From the NCBI RefSeq assembly GCF_030409505.1, contig NZ_JAUFPZ010000002.1, forward strand, positions 2,859,501 to 2,923,500: a stretch of DNA of 64,000 nt, written 5' to 3'. Within the stretch, counting starts at the first letter, position 1, and every line of letters starts with the position of its first letter. The DNA is from Zunongwangia endophytica (GTDB lineage Bacteria > Bacteroidota > Bacteroidia > Flavobacteriales > Flavobacteriaceae). This document shows positions 9,603 through 18,537 of the stretch, in pieces. The notes under the pieces are model-generated. The model was not told where the DNA came from, did no database searches, and saw nothing but the letters and a program-made list of their open reading frames with translations. Position numbers and translations under genes: made by a program.

Positions 9603-9640
9603 CAAAAAAAGCCCCAATTTTATCGGGGCTTTTTTTTTAT
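9603..9640. terminator. Bidirectional intrinsic terminator
   Basis: Stem AGCCCC...GGGGCT flanked by an A-tract on the left and a T-tract on the right. It lies between the RND permease and the convergent MORN-type gene, so it can serve both. Confidence 0.85.
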
Positions 9641-9656
9641 TTTTTAAAGATTAAAT

Positions 9657-10025
9657 TTAATCTTCGTTAATCGCTAATTTAGATTCAGAAGATAAATCAT
9701 CAACCGATACTATTTGGTTAGATCTATATTCTACCTGCTTAATCTTATCACCTTCCCAAAAAAGCCATGTACCAACTTTTTCGCCGCTGTTATACTTTGC
9801 GGAGGCTGTCTTTTCACCGTTCTCGTCGTAAGAAATCCATTTCCCGTGGAGCTCTCCATTCTTGTACGTACCTTCCTGCCTAATATTTCCGTCTTCATAA
9901 TAATAAGTTCCTTTAATTAAATCTCCCTGTTTTTCAAAAACAGGCTTTTTAATTCCGCTCTGTGCAATCGCTGCTCCACCAATCATCATCAGGGCAACAA
10001 TCATTGTATTTTTTATCGTCTTCAT
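9657..10025 (-). CDS. Secreted MORN-repeat (YwqK-like) protein
   Basis: Small exported protein of 122 residues. The signal peptide ends at about residue 22 (GGAAIAQ). Three to four MORN-type repeats follow, for example GNIRQEGTYKNGELHGKW and KYNSGEKVGTWLFWEG. Such repeats form antiparallel beta hairpins. Related proteins are often named YwqK family antitoxin, but no toxin partner lies nearby, so that name says little about function. The role is unknown; periplasmic or surface location is inferred from the signal peptide. A promoter is visible upstream. Confidence 0.85.
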   Translation of the reverse strand: MKTIKNTMIVALMMIGGAAIAQSGIKKPVFEKQGDLIKGTYYYEDGNIRQEGTYKNGELHGKWISYDENGEKTASAKYNSGEKVGTWLFWEGDKIKQVEYRSNQIVSVDDLSSESKLAINED

Positions 10026-10051
10026 ATCTATATGTATTAATCTTACCTTTA

Positions 10052-10082
10052 CAAATATAGCATAAAGTTTACATTAAAACAA
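10052..10082 (-). promoter_or_regulatory. Promoter of the MORN-repeat gene
   Basis: Minus-strand TATATTTG (10059 to 10052) is a perfect -7 box, with TTG (10082 to 10080) 20 bases upstream as the -33 element. The predicted leader is about 20 bases. Confidence 0.55.
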
Positions 10083-10084
10083 TA

Positions 10085-10107
10085 ATTACGTAACATTAAC
10101 TTAACAT
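10085..10107 (+). repeat. Direct repeat copy A in the MORN gene / aspS divergent region
   Basis: A 23-base unit beginning ATTACGTAACATTA, 21 of 23 identical to the copy at 10150-10172 and exactly 65 bases before it. It lies immediately upstream of the -33 element of the minus-strand MORN gene. Possible regulator-binding site (inference). Confidence 0.6.
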
Positions 10108-10149
10108 TAAACTTTTAAACAACTATAAAACAGTCGTTTAAAAACAAGG

Positions 10150-10172
10150 ATTACGTAACATTAGCATAACAT
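10150..10172 (+). repeat. Direct repeat copy B in the MORN gene / aspS divergent region
   Basis: Second copy of the 23-base unit at 10085-10107, differing at two bases. It lies about 48 bases before the aspS -7 box at 10220. Confidence 0.6.
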
Positions 10173-10219
10173 CGTGATTAATTTTAGATAGTTTATTTAC
10201 TCAAACCACTTTTACTTAT

Positions 10220-10227
10220 TACTTTTG
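10220..10227 (+). promoter_or_regulatory. Candidate -7 box of aspS
   Basis: TACTTTTG is a perfect TAnnTTTG match. Transcription would start near 10234, which favours the ATG at 10255 over the one at 10243 because the latter leaves almost no leader. Confidence 0.5.
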
Positions 10228-10254
10228 CCCCACTAAAAATTTATGAAATCAACT

Positions 10255-12006
10255 ATGTACAGAAGTCATACTTGCGGTGAGCTTAATTCCTCTGCAATTG
10301 GGAACCAGATCACGCTTTCAGGATGGGTGCAAAAAATAAGAAATAAAGGCTTTATGATCTGGGTAGATCTACGCGATCGCTACGGGATTACTCAGCTTAT
10401 TTTTGATGAAGAGAGATCTTCTGAAGAATTAATGCAAAAAGCTGCAACCTTGGGCCGTGAGTTTGTAATTCAGGTAAAAGGTGAAGTTATAGAAAGAGAG
10501 TCTAAAAACCCTAATATCCCTACTGGGGAAATTGAAGTTTTGGTTAACGAATTAAGTATTTTGAATACTTCGTTAACTCCTCCTTTCACTATAGAGAATA
10601 AAACAGACGGCGGTGAAGATTTACGAATGAAATATCGCTATTTAGACATTCGTAGAAATCCAGTAAAAGATAAATTAGTATTTCGTCATAAAGTAGGAAT
10701 GCAGGTTAGAAATTATTTATCTAACGAAGGCTTTATAGAAGTAGAAACTCCCTATCTTATTAAGTCTACTCCAGAAGGTGCAAGGGATTTTGTAGTACCT
10801 AGTAGAATGAACGAAGGCCAATTTTATGCCTTACCACAATCTCCACAAACTTTTAAGCAGTTACTTATGGTTGGTGGAATGGATAAATACTTCCAAATTG
10901 TAAAATGTTTTAGAGATGAAGATTTAAGAGCCGACAGACAACCAGAGTTTACTCAGATTGACTGCGAAATGGCTTTTGTAGAGCAAGAGGATATTTTATC
11001 GATTTTCGAAGGTTTAACCAAACATTTATTAAAAGAGGTAAACGGAGTAGAAGTTGATAAATTCCCGCGAATGACTTATGAAGATGCCATGAAAAAATAT
11101 GGTAACGATAAGCCAGACATTCGCTTCGGGATGGAATTTGGGGAACTAAATGAGGTGACCAAACACAAAGATTTTAAAATCTTTAATGAGGCAGAATTAG
11201 TTGTTGGTATTGCAGTACCGGGAGGCGCTAGTTATAGCCGTAAAGAAATCGATAAATTAGTAGATTGGGTAAAACGTCCTCAAGTTGGTGCTTTAGGAAT
11301 GGTTTACGCAAAATATAATGAAGACGGAAGCTTTAAATCTTCAGTAGATAAATTTTACGATGAAGAAGATTTAGCACAATGGGCAGAAAAGACCAACGCA
11401 AAACTAGGTGATTTAATTTGTGTTCTTTCCGGAGATACTAATAAGGTAAGAGCACAATTAAGTACTTTACGTATGGAAATGGCCGAGCGTTTAGGTTTAA
11501 GAAAAGCTGATGATTTCGCACCACTTTGGGTTATAGATTTTCCATTATTAGAATGGGACGAAGAAACAGAGCGTTACCACGCAATGCACCACCCTTTTAC
11601 ATCGCCAAAAATTGAGGACATTCCTTTACTAGAAAGTGATCCAGGAAAAGTTAGAGCGAATGCTTACGATTTAGTATTAAATGGTAATGAGATTGGCGGT
11701 GGTTCTATAAGAATCCATGATAAAGAAACTCAATCTAAAATGTTTACGCATTTAGGATTTACAAAGGAAGAAGCTAAAGAACAATTTGGCTTCCTTATGA
11801 ATGCTTTTGAATACGGAGCGCCACCACACGGCGGAATTGCTTTTGGTTTTGATAGACTTACTGCTATACTTGGCGGCCAGGAAACTATTCGAGACTTTAT
11901 TGCATTCCCTAAAAACAACGCAGGTCGCGATGTAATGATCGATGCACCATCCAAATTGGATGAAGAGCAATTAAAAGAATTAAGCTTAAAACTGAATATT
12001 GAATAA
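10255..12006 (+). CDS. aspS: Aspartyl-tRNA synthetase
   Basis: Class II synthetase that charges tRNA-Asp with aspartate; 583 residues from the preferred ATG, the normal bacterial length. Domains in order are an OB-fold anticodon-binding domain ([20 protein letters not shown]), the class II core with motif 2 ([19 protein letters not shown]), the bacterial GAD insertion, and motif 3 ([15 protein letters not shown]) near the C-terminus. An in-frame ATG four codons upstream (10243) is possible, but family proteins begin [10 protein letters not shown], matching 10255. A terminator follows the gene directly. Confidence 0.97.
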   Translation: MYRSHTCGELNSSAIGNQITLSGWVQKIRNKGFMIWVDLRDRYGITQLIFDEERSSEELMQKAATLGREFVIQVKGEVIERESKNPNIPTGEIEVLVNELSILNTSLTPPFTIENKTDGGEDLRMKYRYLDIRRNPVKDKLVFRHKVGMQVRNYLSNEGFIEVETPYLIKSTPEGARDFVVPSRMNEGQFYALPQSPQTFKQLLMVGGMDKYFQIVKCFRDEDLRADRQPEFTQIDCEMAFVEQEDILSIFEGLTKHLLKEVNGVEVDKFPRMTYEDAMKKYGNDKPDIRFGMEFGELNEVTKHKDFKIFNEAELVVGIAVPGGASYSRKEIDKLVDWVKRPQVGALGMVYAKYNEDGSFKSSVDKFYDEEDLAQWAEKTNAKLGDLICVLSGDTNKVRAQLSTLRMEMAERLGLRKADDFAPLWVIDFPLLEWDEETERYHAMHHPFTSPKIEDIPLLESDPGKVRANAYDLVLNGNEIGGGSIRIHDKETQSKMFTHLGFTKEEAKEQFGFLMNAFEYGAPPHGGIAFGFDRLTAILGGQETIRDFIAFPKNNAGRDVMIDAPSKLDEEQLKELSLKLNIE

Positions 12007-12037
12007 AAAAATCCTGCTTTAAAGCAGGATTTTTTAG
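12004..12037 (+). terminator. Intrinsic terminator after aspS
   Basis: AATCCTGCTTT and AAAGCAGGATT form a near-perfect stem followed by a T-tract, beginning at the aspS stop codon. Confidence 0.8.
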
Positions 12038-12064
12038 TCATAACCCAAAATTGAGGTTTACACG

Positions 12065-13855
12065 ATGTTTTTAAAATCAGTGCCTGGATTACAAAAGTTT
12101 TTGCTGTGGAAGACTAAGCATCTCTCCCAACAGCAGTTTATTTTAATCCTTAGTGCTATAATTGGTTTTGCAGCAGGTTTGGGTGCTGTTCTTATTAAAA
12201 ACCTTACCCATTTTATTCAGAATTTACTGGAAGGAAACTTTATTGCCAATTATCACCATGCCTTCTATTTCATATTCCCGATTATAGGATTGGCTTTAAC
12301 GGTCTTTATAATTAAAAAAATCCTTCGAAAGCCGGTAGGTCACGGTATACCGTCAACACTTTATGCTATTTCGAAAAGAAAAGGCTTAATGCGCTCTTTC
12401 CAAATGTACGGTTCTATACTTACTGCTCCACTTACCGTAGGTTTTGGCGGGTCTGTAGGTTTAGAGGGACCTACAGTTGCTACAGGTGCCTCACTTGGAT
12501 CCAATATTTCTCGCTTATTCAGGATGAATCAAAGCGCAAGAACATTATTAGTGGGATGTGCTGCTGCTGGTGCGATGTCGTCCATATTTAAAGCGCCAAT
12601 TGCTGCGATTATTTTTGCTATTGAAGTTTTTAGCCTGGATTTGACATTGGTAAGCATGCTACCTTTATTAACAGCTTCCGTTTCTGCAATCCTTACCTCC
12701 TATTTCTTTTTTGGATCAGACACTATATTACCGTTTGAGCTTCATGACAATTTCCATATTTCAGAAGTTCCTTTTTACATGATCTTGGGATGCATCTGTG
12801 CGTTAGGCTCGATGTATTTTACTATTATTTATTTCAGAATTCATTCTCTTTTTGGCAAAATTGAAAACAAATTTACGCGCCTTTTATTAGCAGGAACTGG
12901 ATTAGGTATCATCATTTATTTTATCCCTCCTCTTTACGGAGAGGGCTACGGCGTAATCAATAATCTATTAGCTGAAAATTATATTGAAGCCTTAGGAACC
13001 AATTTTTTAAATGATTTTCTGGACAATATCTGGGTAGTTATCTTACTACTGGCAGGATTGGTAATTTTTAAAATTTTCGCAACCTCACTTACCTTTGCCG
13101 CTGGTGGTGTTGGAGGAATTTTTGCTCCTGTACTTTTTATGGGAAGTGCGTTGGGACACTGTTTCGCTTTAGTCGTAAATCATCTTGGAATCGTGGATAA
13201 GCCAATTTCTACCAGTAGTTTCACAATGGTTGGTATGGCAGGACTAATGGCCGGAGTTTTGCACGCACCGTTAACAGCTATTTTCCTTATTGCTGAATTA
13301 ACTGGCGGTTATGAGCTTTTTGTACCTTTAATGATCACCGCATTGATTTCTTATATGATTACTAATACCGTTCAACCTCATTCCGTTTATACTATGGAAT
13401 TAGCACAACGTGGTGAACTTTTAACTCACGATAAAGATCAAACGGTATTAACTTTGTTAGATATTAATCAGATTATCGAAAGAGATTTTGTTCCGTTAAA
13501 TGTGACTATGACGCTGGGTGATGTTATCCATGAAGGTGTAATTAAATCTCCCCGAAATATATTTCCTGTATTAGACCAGGAAGAGAATTTTATGGGAATT
13601 ATACTTTTGGATGATATAAGGCCTATTATGTTTAAACAGCATTTGTATGATGAAATTACGGTAAATGATATTATGCAAAGAGCACCAGATACTATAGATT
13701 TACAAAATGATAGTATGAAGACTATTATGAAAAAATTTCAGAATAGTGCCGCATGGAATTTACCGGTAGTTAAGGAAGATAAGTATGTTGGTTTTATATC
13801 AAAATCTAAAATGCTTACTGCATACCGCCAAAAATTGATCGAAGTAACTGTTTAA
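12065..13855 (+). CDS. ClC-type chloride channel/antiporter with two C-terminal CBS domains
   Basis: Polytopic membrane protein of 596 residues that moves chloride or a related anion, as a channel or in exchange with protons. The core (residues ~20-440) carries the ClC signatures: GSVGLEGP at 129-136 with the gating Glu, and GGVGGIFAPVLFMGS later. The first selectivity motif reads GHGIP (92-96), where chloride-type members normally have GSGIP; the His replaces the Ser that contacts the central anion. The final ~140 residues hold a CBS pair that usually binds adenine nucleotides. A small membrane protein follows after 17 bases and is probably co-transcribed. Confidence 0.93.
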   Translation: MFLKSVPGLQKFLLWKTKHLSQQQFILILSAIIGFAAGLGAVLIKNLTHFIQNLLEGNFIANYHHAFYFIFPIIGLALTVFIIKKILRKPVGHGIPSTLYAISKRKGLMRSFQMYGSILTAPLTVGFGGSVGLEGPTVATGASLGSNISRLFRMNQSARTLLVGCAAAGAMSSIFKAPIAAIIFAIEVFSLDLTLVSMLPLLTASVSAILTSYFFFGSDTILPFELHDNFHISEVPFYMILGCICALGSMYFTIIYFRIHSLFGKIENKFTRLLLAGTGLGIIIYFIPPLYGEGYGVINNLLAENYIEALGTNFLNDFLDNIWVVILLLAGLVIFKIFATSLTFAAGGVGGIFAPVLFMGSALGHCFALVVNHLGIVDKPISTSSFTMVGMAGLMAGVLHAPLTAIFLIAELTGGYELFVPLMITALISYMITNTVQPHSVYTMELAQRGELLTHDKDQTVLTLLDINQIIERDFVPLNVTMTLGDVIHEGVIKSPRNIFPVLDQEENFMGIILLDDIRPIMFKQHLYDEITVNDIMQRAPDTIDLQNDSMKTIMKKFQNSAAWNLPVVKEDKYVGFISKSKMLTAYRQKLIEVTV

Positions 13856-13872
13856 TTAAAAGAAATCAAATC

Positions 13873-14115
13873 ATGAAAATTGTGATGAAAATATTAGGTA
13901 TAGCCATCTTAGTTGCCATTGGTGTTGGTTTCTATTTTCGAATAGCTGAGGATGATATTGTAACTGGCGATAGAATTATAGGAGTTGCAGTTTTAACATC
14001 ATCTTTCGTACTTATGCCCATATTTTTAGTCGTAAGGTGGCGAGGAAAAAAGTTAGAAGATTATACGCTTAGCCCTAAAAACATGAAAAAAATGCAAGAA
14101 AAAGGTATAGATTAG
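13873..14115 (+). CDS. Small two-TM membrane protein of unknown function
   Basis: An 80-residue protein with two hydrophobic segments (about residues 5-23 and 36-53), an acidic loop AEDDIVTGD between them, and a charged tail ending MKKMQEKGID. It follows the ClC gene by 17 bases, so co-transcription is likely. I do not recognise a named family. An accessory role to the ClC protein is only a guess from position. Confidence 0.7.
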   Translation: MKIVMKILGIAILVAIGVGFYFRIAEDDIVTGDRIIGVAVLTSSFVLMPIFLVVRWRGKKLEDYTLSPKNMKKMQEKGID

Positions 14116-14184
14116 AAAACATGCCTTAGTGATTTTTTTTGAGAATCTTTGCATTTTATTAAACTAATCTCAATTTTATTGTAT

Positions 14185-14192
14185 TATGTTTG
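14185..14192 (+). promoter_or_regulatory. Candidate -7 box of the cold-shock gene
   Basis: TATGTTTG is a perfect TAnnTTTG match 28 bases before the cold-shock ATG. The resulting leader would be about 20 bases, far shorter than the long cold-sensing leader of E. coli cspA. Confidence 0.5.
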
Positions 14193-14219
14193 TACTTTAC
14201 TAATTATTATTTTATTACA

Positions 14220-14414
14220 ATGGAAGGTACAGTTAAATTTTTTAATGAGTCCAAAGGTTATGGATTCATTACCAACGACGACACAGGAAGAGACATCTTC
14301 GTTCACGTAACAGGGATCGATGGAGAAACTCTAAATGAAGGAGATAAAGTGGAGTACGTTGAGAAAGAAGGACGAAAAGGTCTGAATGCAGACGAAGTTC
14401 GTGTTATTGGATAG
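14220..14414 (+). CDS. Cold-shock domain protein (CspA family)
   Basis: Single-stranded RNA/DNA-binding chaperone of 64 residues forming one OB-fold. RNP1 (KGYGFIT) and RNP2 (DIFVHVTGI) are intact, and the protein begins MEGTVKFFNES as the family does. The frame continues upstream to a TTG at 14190, but that region includes the -7 box, so the ATG at 14220 is the start. A terminator follows. Confidence 0.95.
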   Translation: MEGTVKFFNESKGYGFITNDDTGRDIFVHVTGIDGETLNEGDKVEYVEKEGRKGLNADEVRVIG

Positions 14415-14450
14415 TGCATATAGATTAGATTTTATATAATATTCAAATGC

Positions 14451-14477
14451 AAAGCCGCTCGATGAGCGGCTTTTTTA
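14451..14477 (+). terminator. Intrinsic terminator after the cold-shock gene
   Basis: GCCGCTC and GAGCGGC form a 7-bp stem with a 3-base loop, followed by six T. Confidence 0.85.
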
Positions 14478-14632
14478 TGCTCTAAATTGAACTCAGAATC
14501 AATTGAAGGATAATAAAACCAAACATTATTCAATCCTTATAATCACTAAAAAAGCACATTTTCTTTTCCTGAATATCGTTCGAAACCACTATCAAATCCA
14601 TACAAAATACAAAATCAGAAAAAAATTTATTT

Positions 14633-14655
14633 TTATTTGTACTTAATCTAAATAA
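14633..14655. promoter_or_regulatory. Fur-like palindrome over the TonB receptor promoter
   Basis: A 23-base imperfect palindrome with arms TTATTT (14633-14638) and AAATAA (14650-14655); the right half-site reads TCTAAATAA. Eight of eleven base pairs are symmetrical. It covers the -33 element (14636-14639) and most of the spacer of the TonB receptor promoter. Position and AT-rich symmetry suit an iron-responsive Fur operator; identification as Fur is inference. Confidence 0.5.
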
Positions 14656-14666
14656 GTATAAATTTG
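14636..14666 (+). promoter_or_regulatory. Promoter of the TonB receptor / DUF4374 operon
   Basis: TTTG (14636-14639), a 19-base spacer and TAAATTTG (14659-14666) match the Bacteroidota promoter consensus fully. The start would be near 14672, giving a leader of about 14 bases. Confidence 0.65.
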
Positions 14667-14685
14667 TCAGCAATTATTTTCACTG

Positions 14686-17088
14686 ATGAGACTAAAAATA
14701 CTACTTCTAATTCTTCTTTTACCAATTACTGCTCTTGCCCAGTATCACGTAAGTGGTATTGTTCAGGATTCAGAAGGGAACACACTTCCTGATACCAAAA
14801 TTCTGCTTAGTCGCGGAGCTTTTTCAAAATCAACAACATCTGATGCTTCTGGATTTTACAAAATTGATGGTCTTAAAACCGGGACTTATGTACTGGAAAT
14901 TATTAACGGAGATTTTATTGATTTTGATCAAATCATGATCCAACGCTCCAGTCTTAAACATAACATCAAGCTTAAAAACTCAAAAGATTATGAATTGGGG
15001 GAGGTAGCGCTTACAGGGGAGACTGTTAAATCTAAAATGGAGAAAAAAGGCTTTGCCGTAAGTGTTATAGAGACTAAAGAGGCCAGTCTTAGAAATGTCC
15101 AGACAAACGAACTATTAAATCAAACCGTAGGTGTAAAACTTCGACAAAACGGAGGCTTAGGATCTCGCGTTGAATACAGCCTCAATGGCTTATCAGGTAG
15201 CGCTGTAAGTATATTTATTGATGGCATACCGATTTCGGTATATGGCTCTTCTTTTAGTTTAAATAGCATACCCCCTGCGATGATTAAAAGAATCGAAGTA
15301 TACAAAGGAGTTGTGCCGGCTCACCTTGCCGACGATGCACTGGGTGGTGCAATAAATATCGTATTGAATCAGGGGGCTAAAAATAATTTAAATGCCTCAA
15401 TTTCCTATGGATCATTTAATACTACACAGGCCAATCTCAATGCTTTATATAGATTCGAGAAATCCGGTTTTACCGTTAAGGCTTCTGGTTTTTATAATTA
15501 TTCTGATAATGATTATGAAGTTAGTGGCCGATCTATTGTAGATATTGATCAATACGGAAGACAAACTCCAATAACTGCCCGCCGATTTAATGATGCCTAC
15601 AGATCTAATGGAGGCATGTTTCAGGCTGGTTTTACCAATACAAGTTGGGCAGATCAATTTTTTATAGGTGTTACAGCTTCAGATGATTATAACGAGGTAC
15701 AACAAGGTGTTTTTCCTACCATCAATCCATATAATGGTAGGTATACAGAATCTGATGCTCTATTGGCTAATCTTACTTACCAGAAAAAAGATCTATTCGT
15801 AGAAGGTTTAGATATTAATGTCCACGGAACATACGGTGAGCGAAATACATTCATTAATGATACGGTTCCTTGGGCTTACACCTGGAGCGGAGAACGAATG
15901 CTGGATATTAATGGTGATTATCTTAAGCTTACTTCGGAATCCCAACAGGGAGGAGGCCCCACTTTGGAGTATAATAACAGGGAAGTTTCCTCTATCAGAT
16001 CAGGCATATCATACGCCATCGATAAACATCATAAATTTTTCATCAATCATGTCTATACTGGTTTAATAAGAGAAGATCATGACGACATAAAATCGTTATT
16101 AGAAAATACTTTTAAAGAACATAAAGATTTACATAAAAGCATCTACTCTTTAAGCTATGAGTTAAAAGCTTTTCAAGAGAAGTTACAACTCAATCTTTTT
16201 GGGAAACATTATCGCCAAAAAGTTTATAATAATAAGCCCATATTTGAGCAAAATGAGAATGGAGAGAAATCTGTAGTGAACGAAATTTACGAAAGCAACA
16301 AAAGTTATACAGGCTATGGTGCTGCTGCCTCTTTTGAAGTTCTTCCTAATGTAACTCTAATTACTTCTGCAGAAAAAGCGATTCGACTACCTAGCGAAAC
16401 AGAAGTTTTTGGAAACCCAGCTCAAAACACGATGGAAAATCCATCTATAATGCCAGAAATAGCTCATAATTATAATTTTGGGCTATCATTAGGTTCGTTC
16501 CACTTCAATAACCATCGGTTAAAACTATCTACCAATGTTTTTACCAGAGACATTCAAGACAGGATTGGCTTGCCCCTAGAAAGGAATCCAAATTCAGAAG
16601 TAACTCCTTATGTTAATCAAGGCTCAGTTACATCGACCGGAATAGATGCCGAATTAAATTATTCTTACAAAACTTTAGGCTTTATATTCAATATTTCTCA
16701 TTTAGACCTTAAGCAGGATAACGGGGTAGGAATTGCAATCCCTAACACTCCTTTCTTTATGATGAATGCCAGTTTAAAATATGCTATGCATGATATTTTT
16801 CAAAAAAATTCAGTATTAAACTTTTTCTATAACGCACAATTTACCGGAGAGTTTTACTACATCCAAACCGAGGGTTATGGATCTAACGTAAAAGGTCTCG
16901 ATGAATTTTTAGTACCTCAACAAATTGGCCAGGATCTAGGTATATCTTATAGCTTCCCTAATAATAAAGTTGCTGTAAGTGTGGATGCTAAAAATATTCT
17001 TGATGAACCACTGTACGATAATTTAAGAGTACAAAGACCGGGACGAGCTTTTTATCTAAAGCTGAACTATTCATTTAATAAATTCTAA
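14686..17088 (+). CDS. TonB-dependent outer-membrane receptor (XusA-like)
   Basis: Outer-membrane active-transport receptor of 800 residues, powered by TonB. The signal peptide ends at about residue 19 (PITALAQ). A carboxypeptidase-regulatory-like beta domain follows (YHVSGIVQDSEGNTLPDTKI, ~20-95), then a plug domain (~115-225, with FIDGIPI and RIEVYKGVVPAHLADDALGG), and a 22-strand barrel ending in KLNYSFNKF with the expected terminal aromatic. A DUF4374 lipoprotein follows 20 bases later. In Bacteroides the same pairing (XusA/XusB) takes up foreign siderophores, so an iron-chelate substrate is likely but not proven. No PepSY-type XusC gene is adjacent. Confidence 0.93.
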   Translation: MRLKILLLILLLPITALAQYHVSGIVQDSEGNTLPDTKILLSRGAFSKSTTSDASGFYKIDGLKTGTYVLEIINGDFIDFDQIMIQRSSLKHNIKLKNSKDYELGEVALTGETVKSKMEKKGFAVSVIETKEASLRNVQTNELLNQTVGVKLRQNGGLGSRVEYSLNGLSGSAVSIFIDGIPISVYGSSFSLNSIPPAMIKRIEVYKGVVPAHLADDALGGAINIVLNQGAKNNLNASISYGSFNTTQANLNALYRFEKSGFTVKASGFYNYSDNDYEVSGRSIVDIDQYGRQTPITARRFNDAYRSNGGMFQAGFTNTSWADQFFIGVTASDDYNEVQQGVFPTINPYNGRYTESDALLANLTYQKKDLFVEGLDINVHGTYGERNTFINDTVPWAYTWSGERMLDINGDYLKLTSESQQGGGPTLEYNNREVSSIRSGISYAIDKHHKFFINHVYTGLIREDHDDIKSLLENTFKEHKDLHKSIYSLSYELKAFQEKLQLNLFGKHYRQKVYNNKPIFEQNENGEKSVVNEIYESNKSYTGYGAAASFEVLPNVTLITSAEKAIRLPSETEVFGNPAQNTMENPSIMPEIAHNYNFGLSLGSFHFNNHRLKLSTNVFTRDIQDRIGLPLERNPNSEVTPYVNQGSVTSTGIDAELNYSYKTLGFIFNISHLDLKQDNGVGIAIPNTPFFMMNASLKYAMHDIFQKNSVLNFFYNAQFTGEFYYIQTEGYGSNVKGLDEFLVPQQIGQDLGISYSFPNNKVAVSVDAKNILDEPLYDNLRVQRPGRAFYLKLNYSFNKF

Positions 17089-17108
17089 CCTCTTAAATAT
17101 AATATAAT

Positions 17109-18473
17109 ATGAAATTTAATTTTTTAAAAAAAAGCACCTTATTGATCTGTGCATTGAGCGCAGGAATGATAAGCTCTTGCAGCAGCGATGATGATGTTAA
17201 CAGTATAGAAAGAGAAACACCTCCAGACGAAAACTCGAGATGGATTACCGTAGCAGCTGCAAAAATGGGAAGTGATCCAGGAGATGGTAATGGAGGTACT
17301 TCAATTTACTCTATAAATAGCAACAAGGCTAAGGATCCTAACGCTAAGATTAAGCCTTTTGATAATGGATTTATTGTTCCTTCTAATAGAACTGCAAGAT
17401 TACAATCTTCTGCTGATGGAGACCAGGTTTATAATATCACTTATGCGGGAGACACCGGTGGTAATTTTATGAAATATGATGTAAATGGTGGGCAAGATTT
17501 TATCGAAGTAGGTTCACAATTAAATATATCATCTTACGTAGGCACTGCTCCAAGATGGACCAAATTATCTGATGACAAAACAGGAGCTGCAGTATATATC
17601 GCTACAGAAAATATTGTGGATGATAATGATACTGAAGATGATGTAACCGATGATGTTTATGTTCGTACCAATTCAAAGCTTTCTATTGTAACCATAGGCT
17701 TAGAACAGTCAGATATCAAAACATTTAAAGAATATGACTTACCACTAAGCGAAGAATTAGAAGCTCAGGGTTATTACATTGGTAGAGTTGATATGCCTGT
17801 TTTAAATGCTGCCGGCAACAAACTTTATATTGGTGTTAACATGAGAAAATTAAATCCTGAAACCCTAGAAAGAGAAAGTGATTTCGAAGCTTTAGGTTCA
17901 AAAACTATCGTTTTAGATTATCCTTCTTTAGAAAACCCAAGAATGATTACATCTGAAGTTGGGCACGGAAGTACCAATGGATACCGTAGCATTAATGCTT
18001 TTGAATACAAAGGAAGTGTATATCAAGCTAATCAGGGAGATCCAGAAGGTTCTCATATTTTAAAAATTGGTACTGATAATGAATATGATGATTCTTATGT
18101 ATTCAACTTAGACGAAGCATTAGGGATAAATGAAGCGTACATTCTTGCATGGAGACCAGCCGCTAATGGAAAAGCGATTATAGCATACCGTCATGCAGGT
18201 TCTGCTGAAGGGGTTGCTGGACAACAAGGATTTTTCGCCCTTGCAGATTTAAATACTGGAACAGCAGAAAAAATCAATGAAATTCCATACGATACCGATT
18301 TTTATCTTTTCCAATATCAAGGATTTGTTGTTGATGGTACAGAGATATACCTAACAGAAGCTCCGGTTGGAAAAAATGGAAATATTTATGTGATCGAGAC
18401 AGAAACTGGAGAAGTAACTAAAGGTGCTGAACTAGTGAATGTTGAAGGAAGTCATTTTATTGGAGTTTTCTAA
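17109..18473 (+). CDS. DUF4374-type surface lipoprotein (XusB-like)
   Basis: Lipoprotein of 454 residues: signal peptide, lipobox (ISSC, Cys about residue 24), then a Ser/Asp-rich linker that often marks surface export in Bacteroidota. The rest has repeated beta-strand blade-like segments (KLYIGVNMRKLN, NGYRSINAFEYKGSVYQAN, GNIYVIETETGEVTKGAELV) consistent with the propeller fold of DUF4374. It is co-transcribed with the TonB receptor and ends at a terminator. The family member XusB binds ferric-siderophore and hands it to its receptor; the same role here is inference from order and family. Confidence 0.8.
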   Translation: MKFNFLKKSTLLICALSAGMISSCSSDDDVNSIERETPPDENSRWITVAAAKMGSDPGDGNGGTSIYSINSNKAKDPNAKIKPFDNGFIVPSNRTARLQSSADGDQVYNITYAGDTGGNFMKYDVNGGQDFIEVGSQLNISSYVGTAPRWTKLSDDKTGAAVYIATENIVDDNDTEDDVTDDVYVRTNSKLSIVTIGLEQSDIKTFKEYDLPLSEELEAQGYYIGRVDMPVLNAAGNKLYIGVNMRKLNPETLERESDFEALGSKTIVLDYPSLENPRMITSEVGHGSTNGYRSINAFEYKGSVYQANQGDPEGSHILKIGTDNEYDDSYVFNLDEALGINEAYILAWRPAANGKAIIAYRHAGSAEGVAGQQGFFALADLNTGTAEKINEIPYDTDFYLFQYQGFVVDGTEIYLTEAPVGKNGNIYVIETETGEVTKGAELVNVEGSHFIGVF

Positions 18474-18489
18474 AACCAAATACTTATCA

Positions 18490-18520
18490 AAAAAAGCCGC
18501 TCAATAAGCGGCTTTTTTGT
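18490..18520. terminator. Intrinsic terminator, probably bidirectional
   Basis: AGCCGCT and AGCGGCT pair around a 5-base loop, with an A-tract to the left and a T-tract to the right. It lies between the DUF4374 gene and the convergent threonine dehydrogenase gene. Confidence 0.85.
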
Positions 18521-18537
18521 TTTTATATTTTCCTGAA

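Noticed and set aside
9657..10025. Naming the MORN protein as an antitoxin of a toxin-antitoxin pair
   Set aside because: The YwqK label is inherited from database naming. No toxin-like neighbour is present and the protein is exported.
11730..12041. A 103-codon minus-strand frame overlapping the end of aspS
   Set aside because: It is antisense to the conserved class II motif 3 region and crosses the aspS terminator; no family resemblance.
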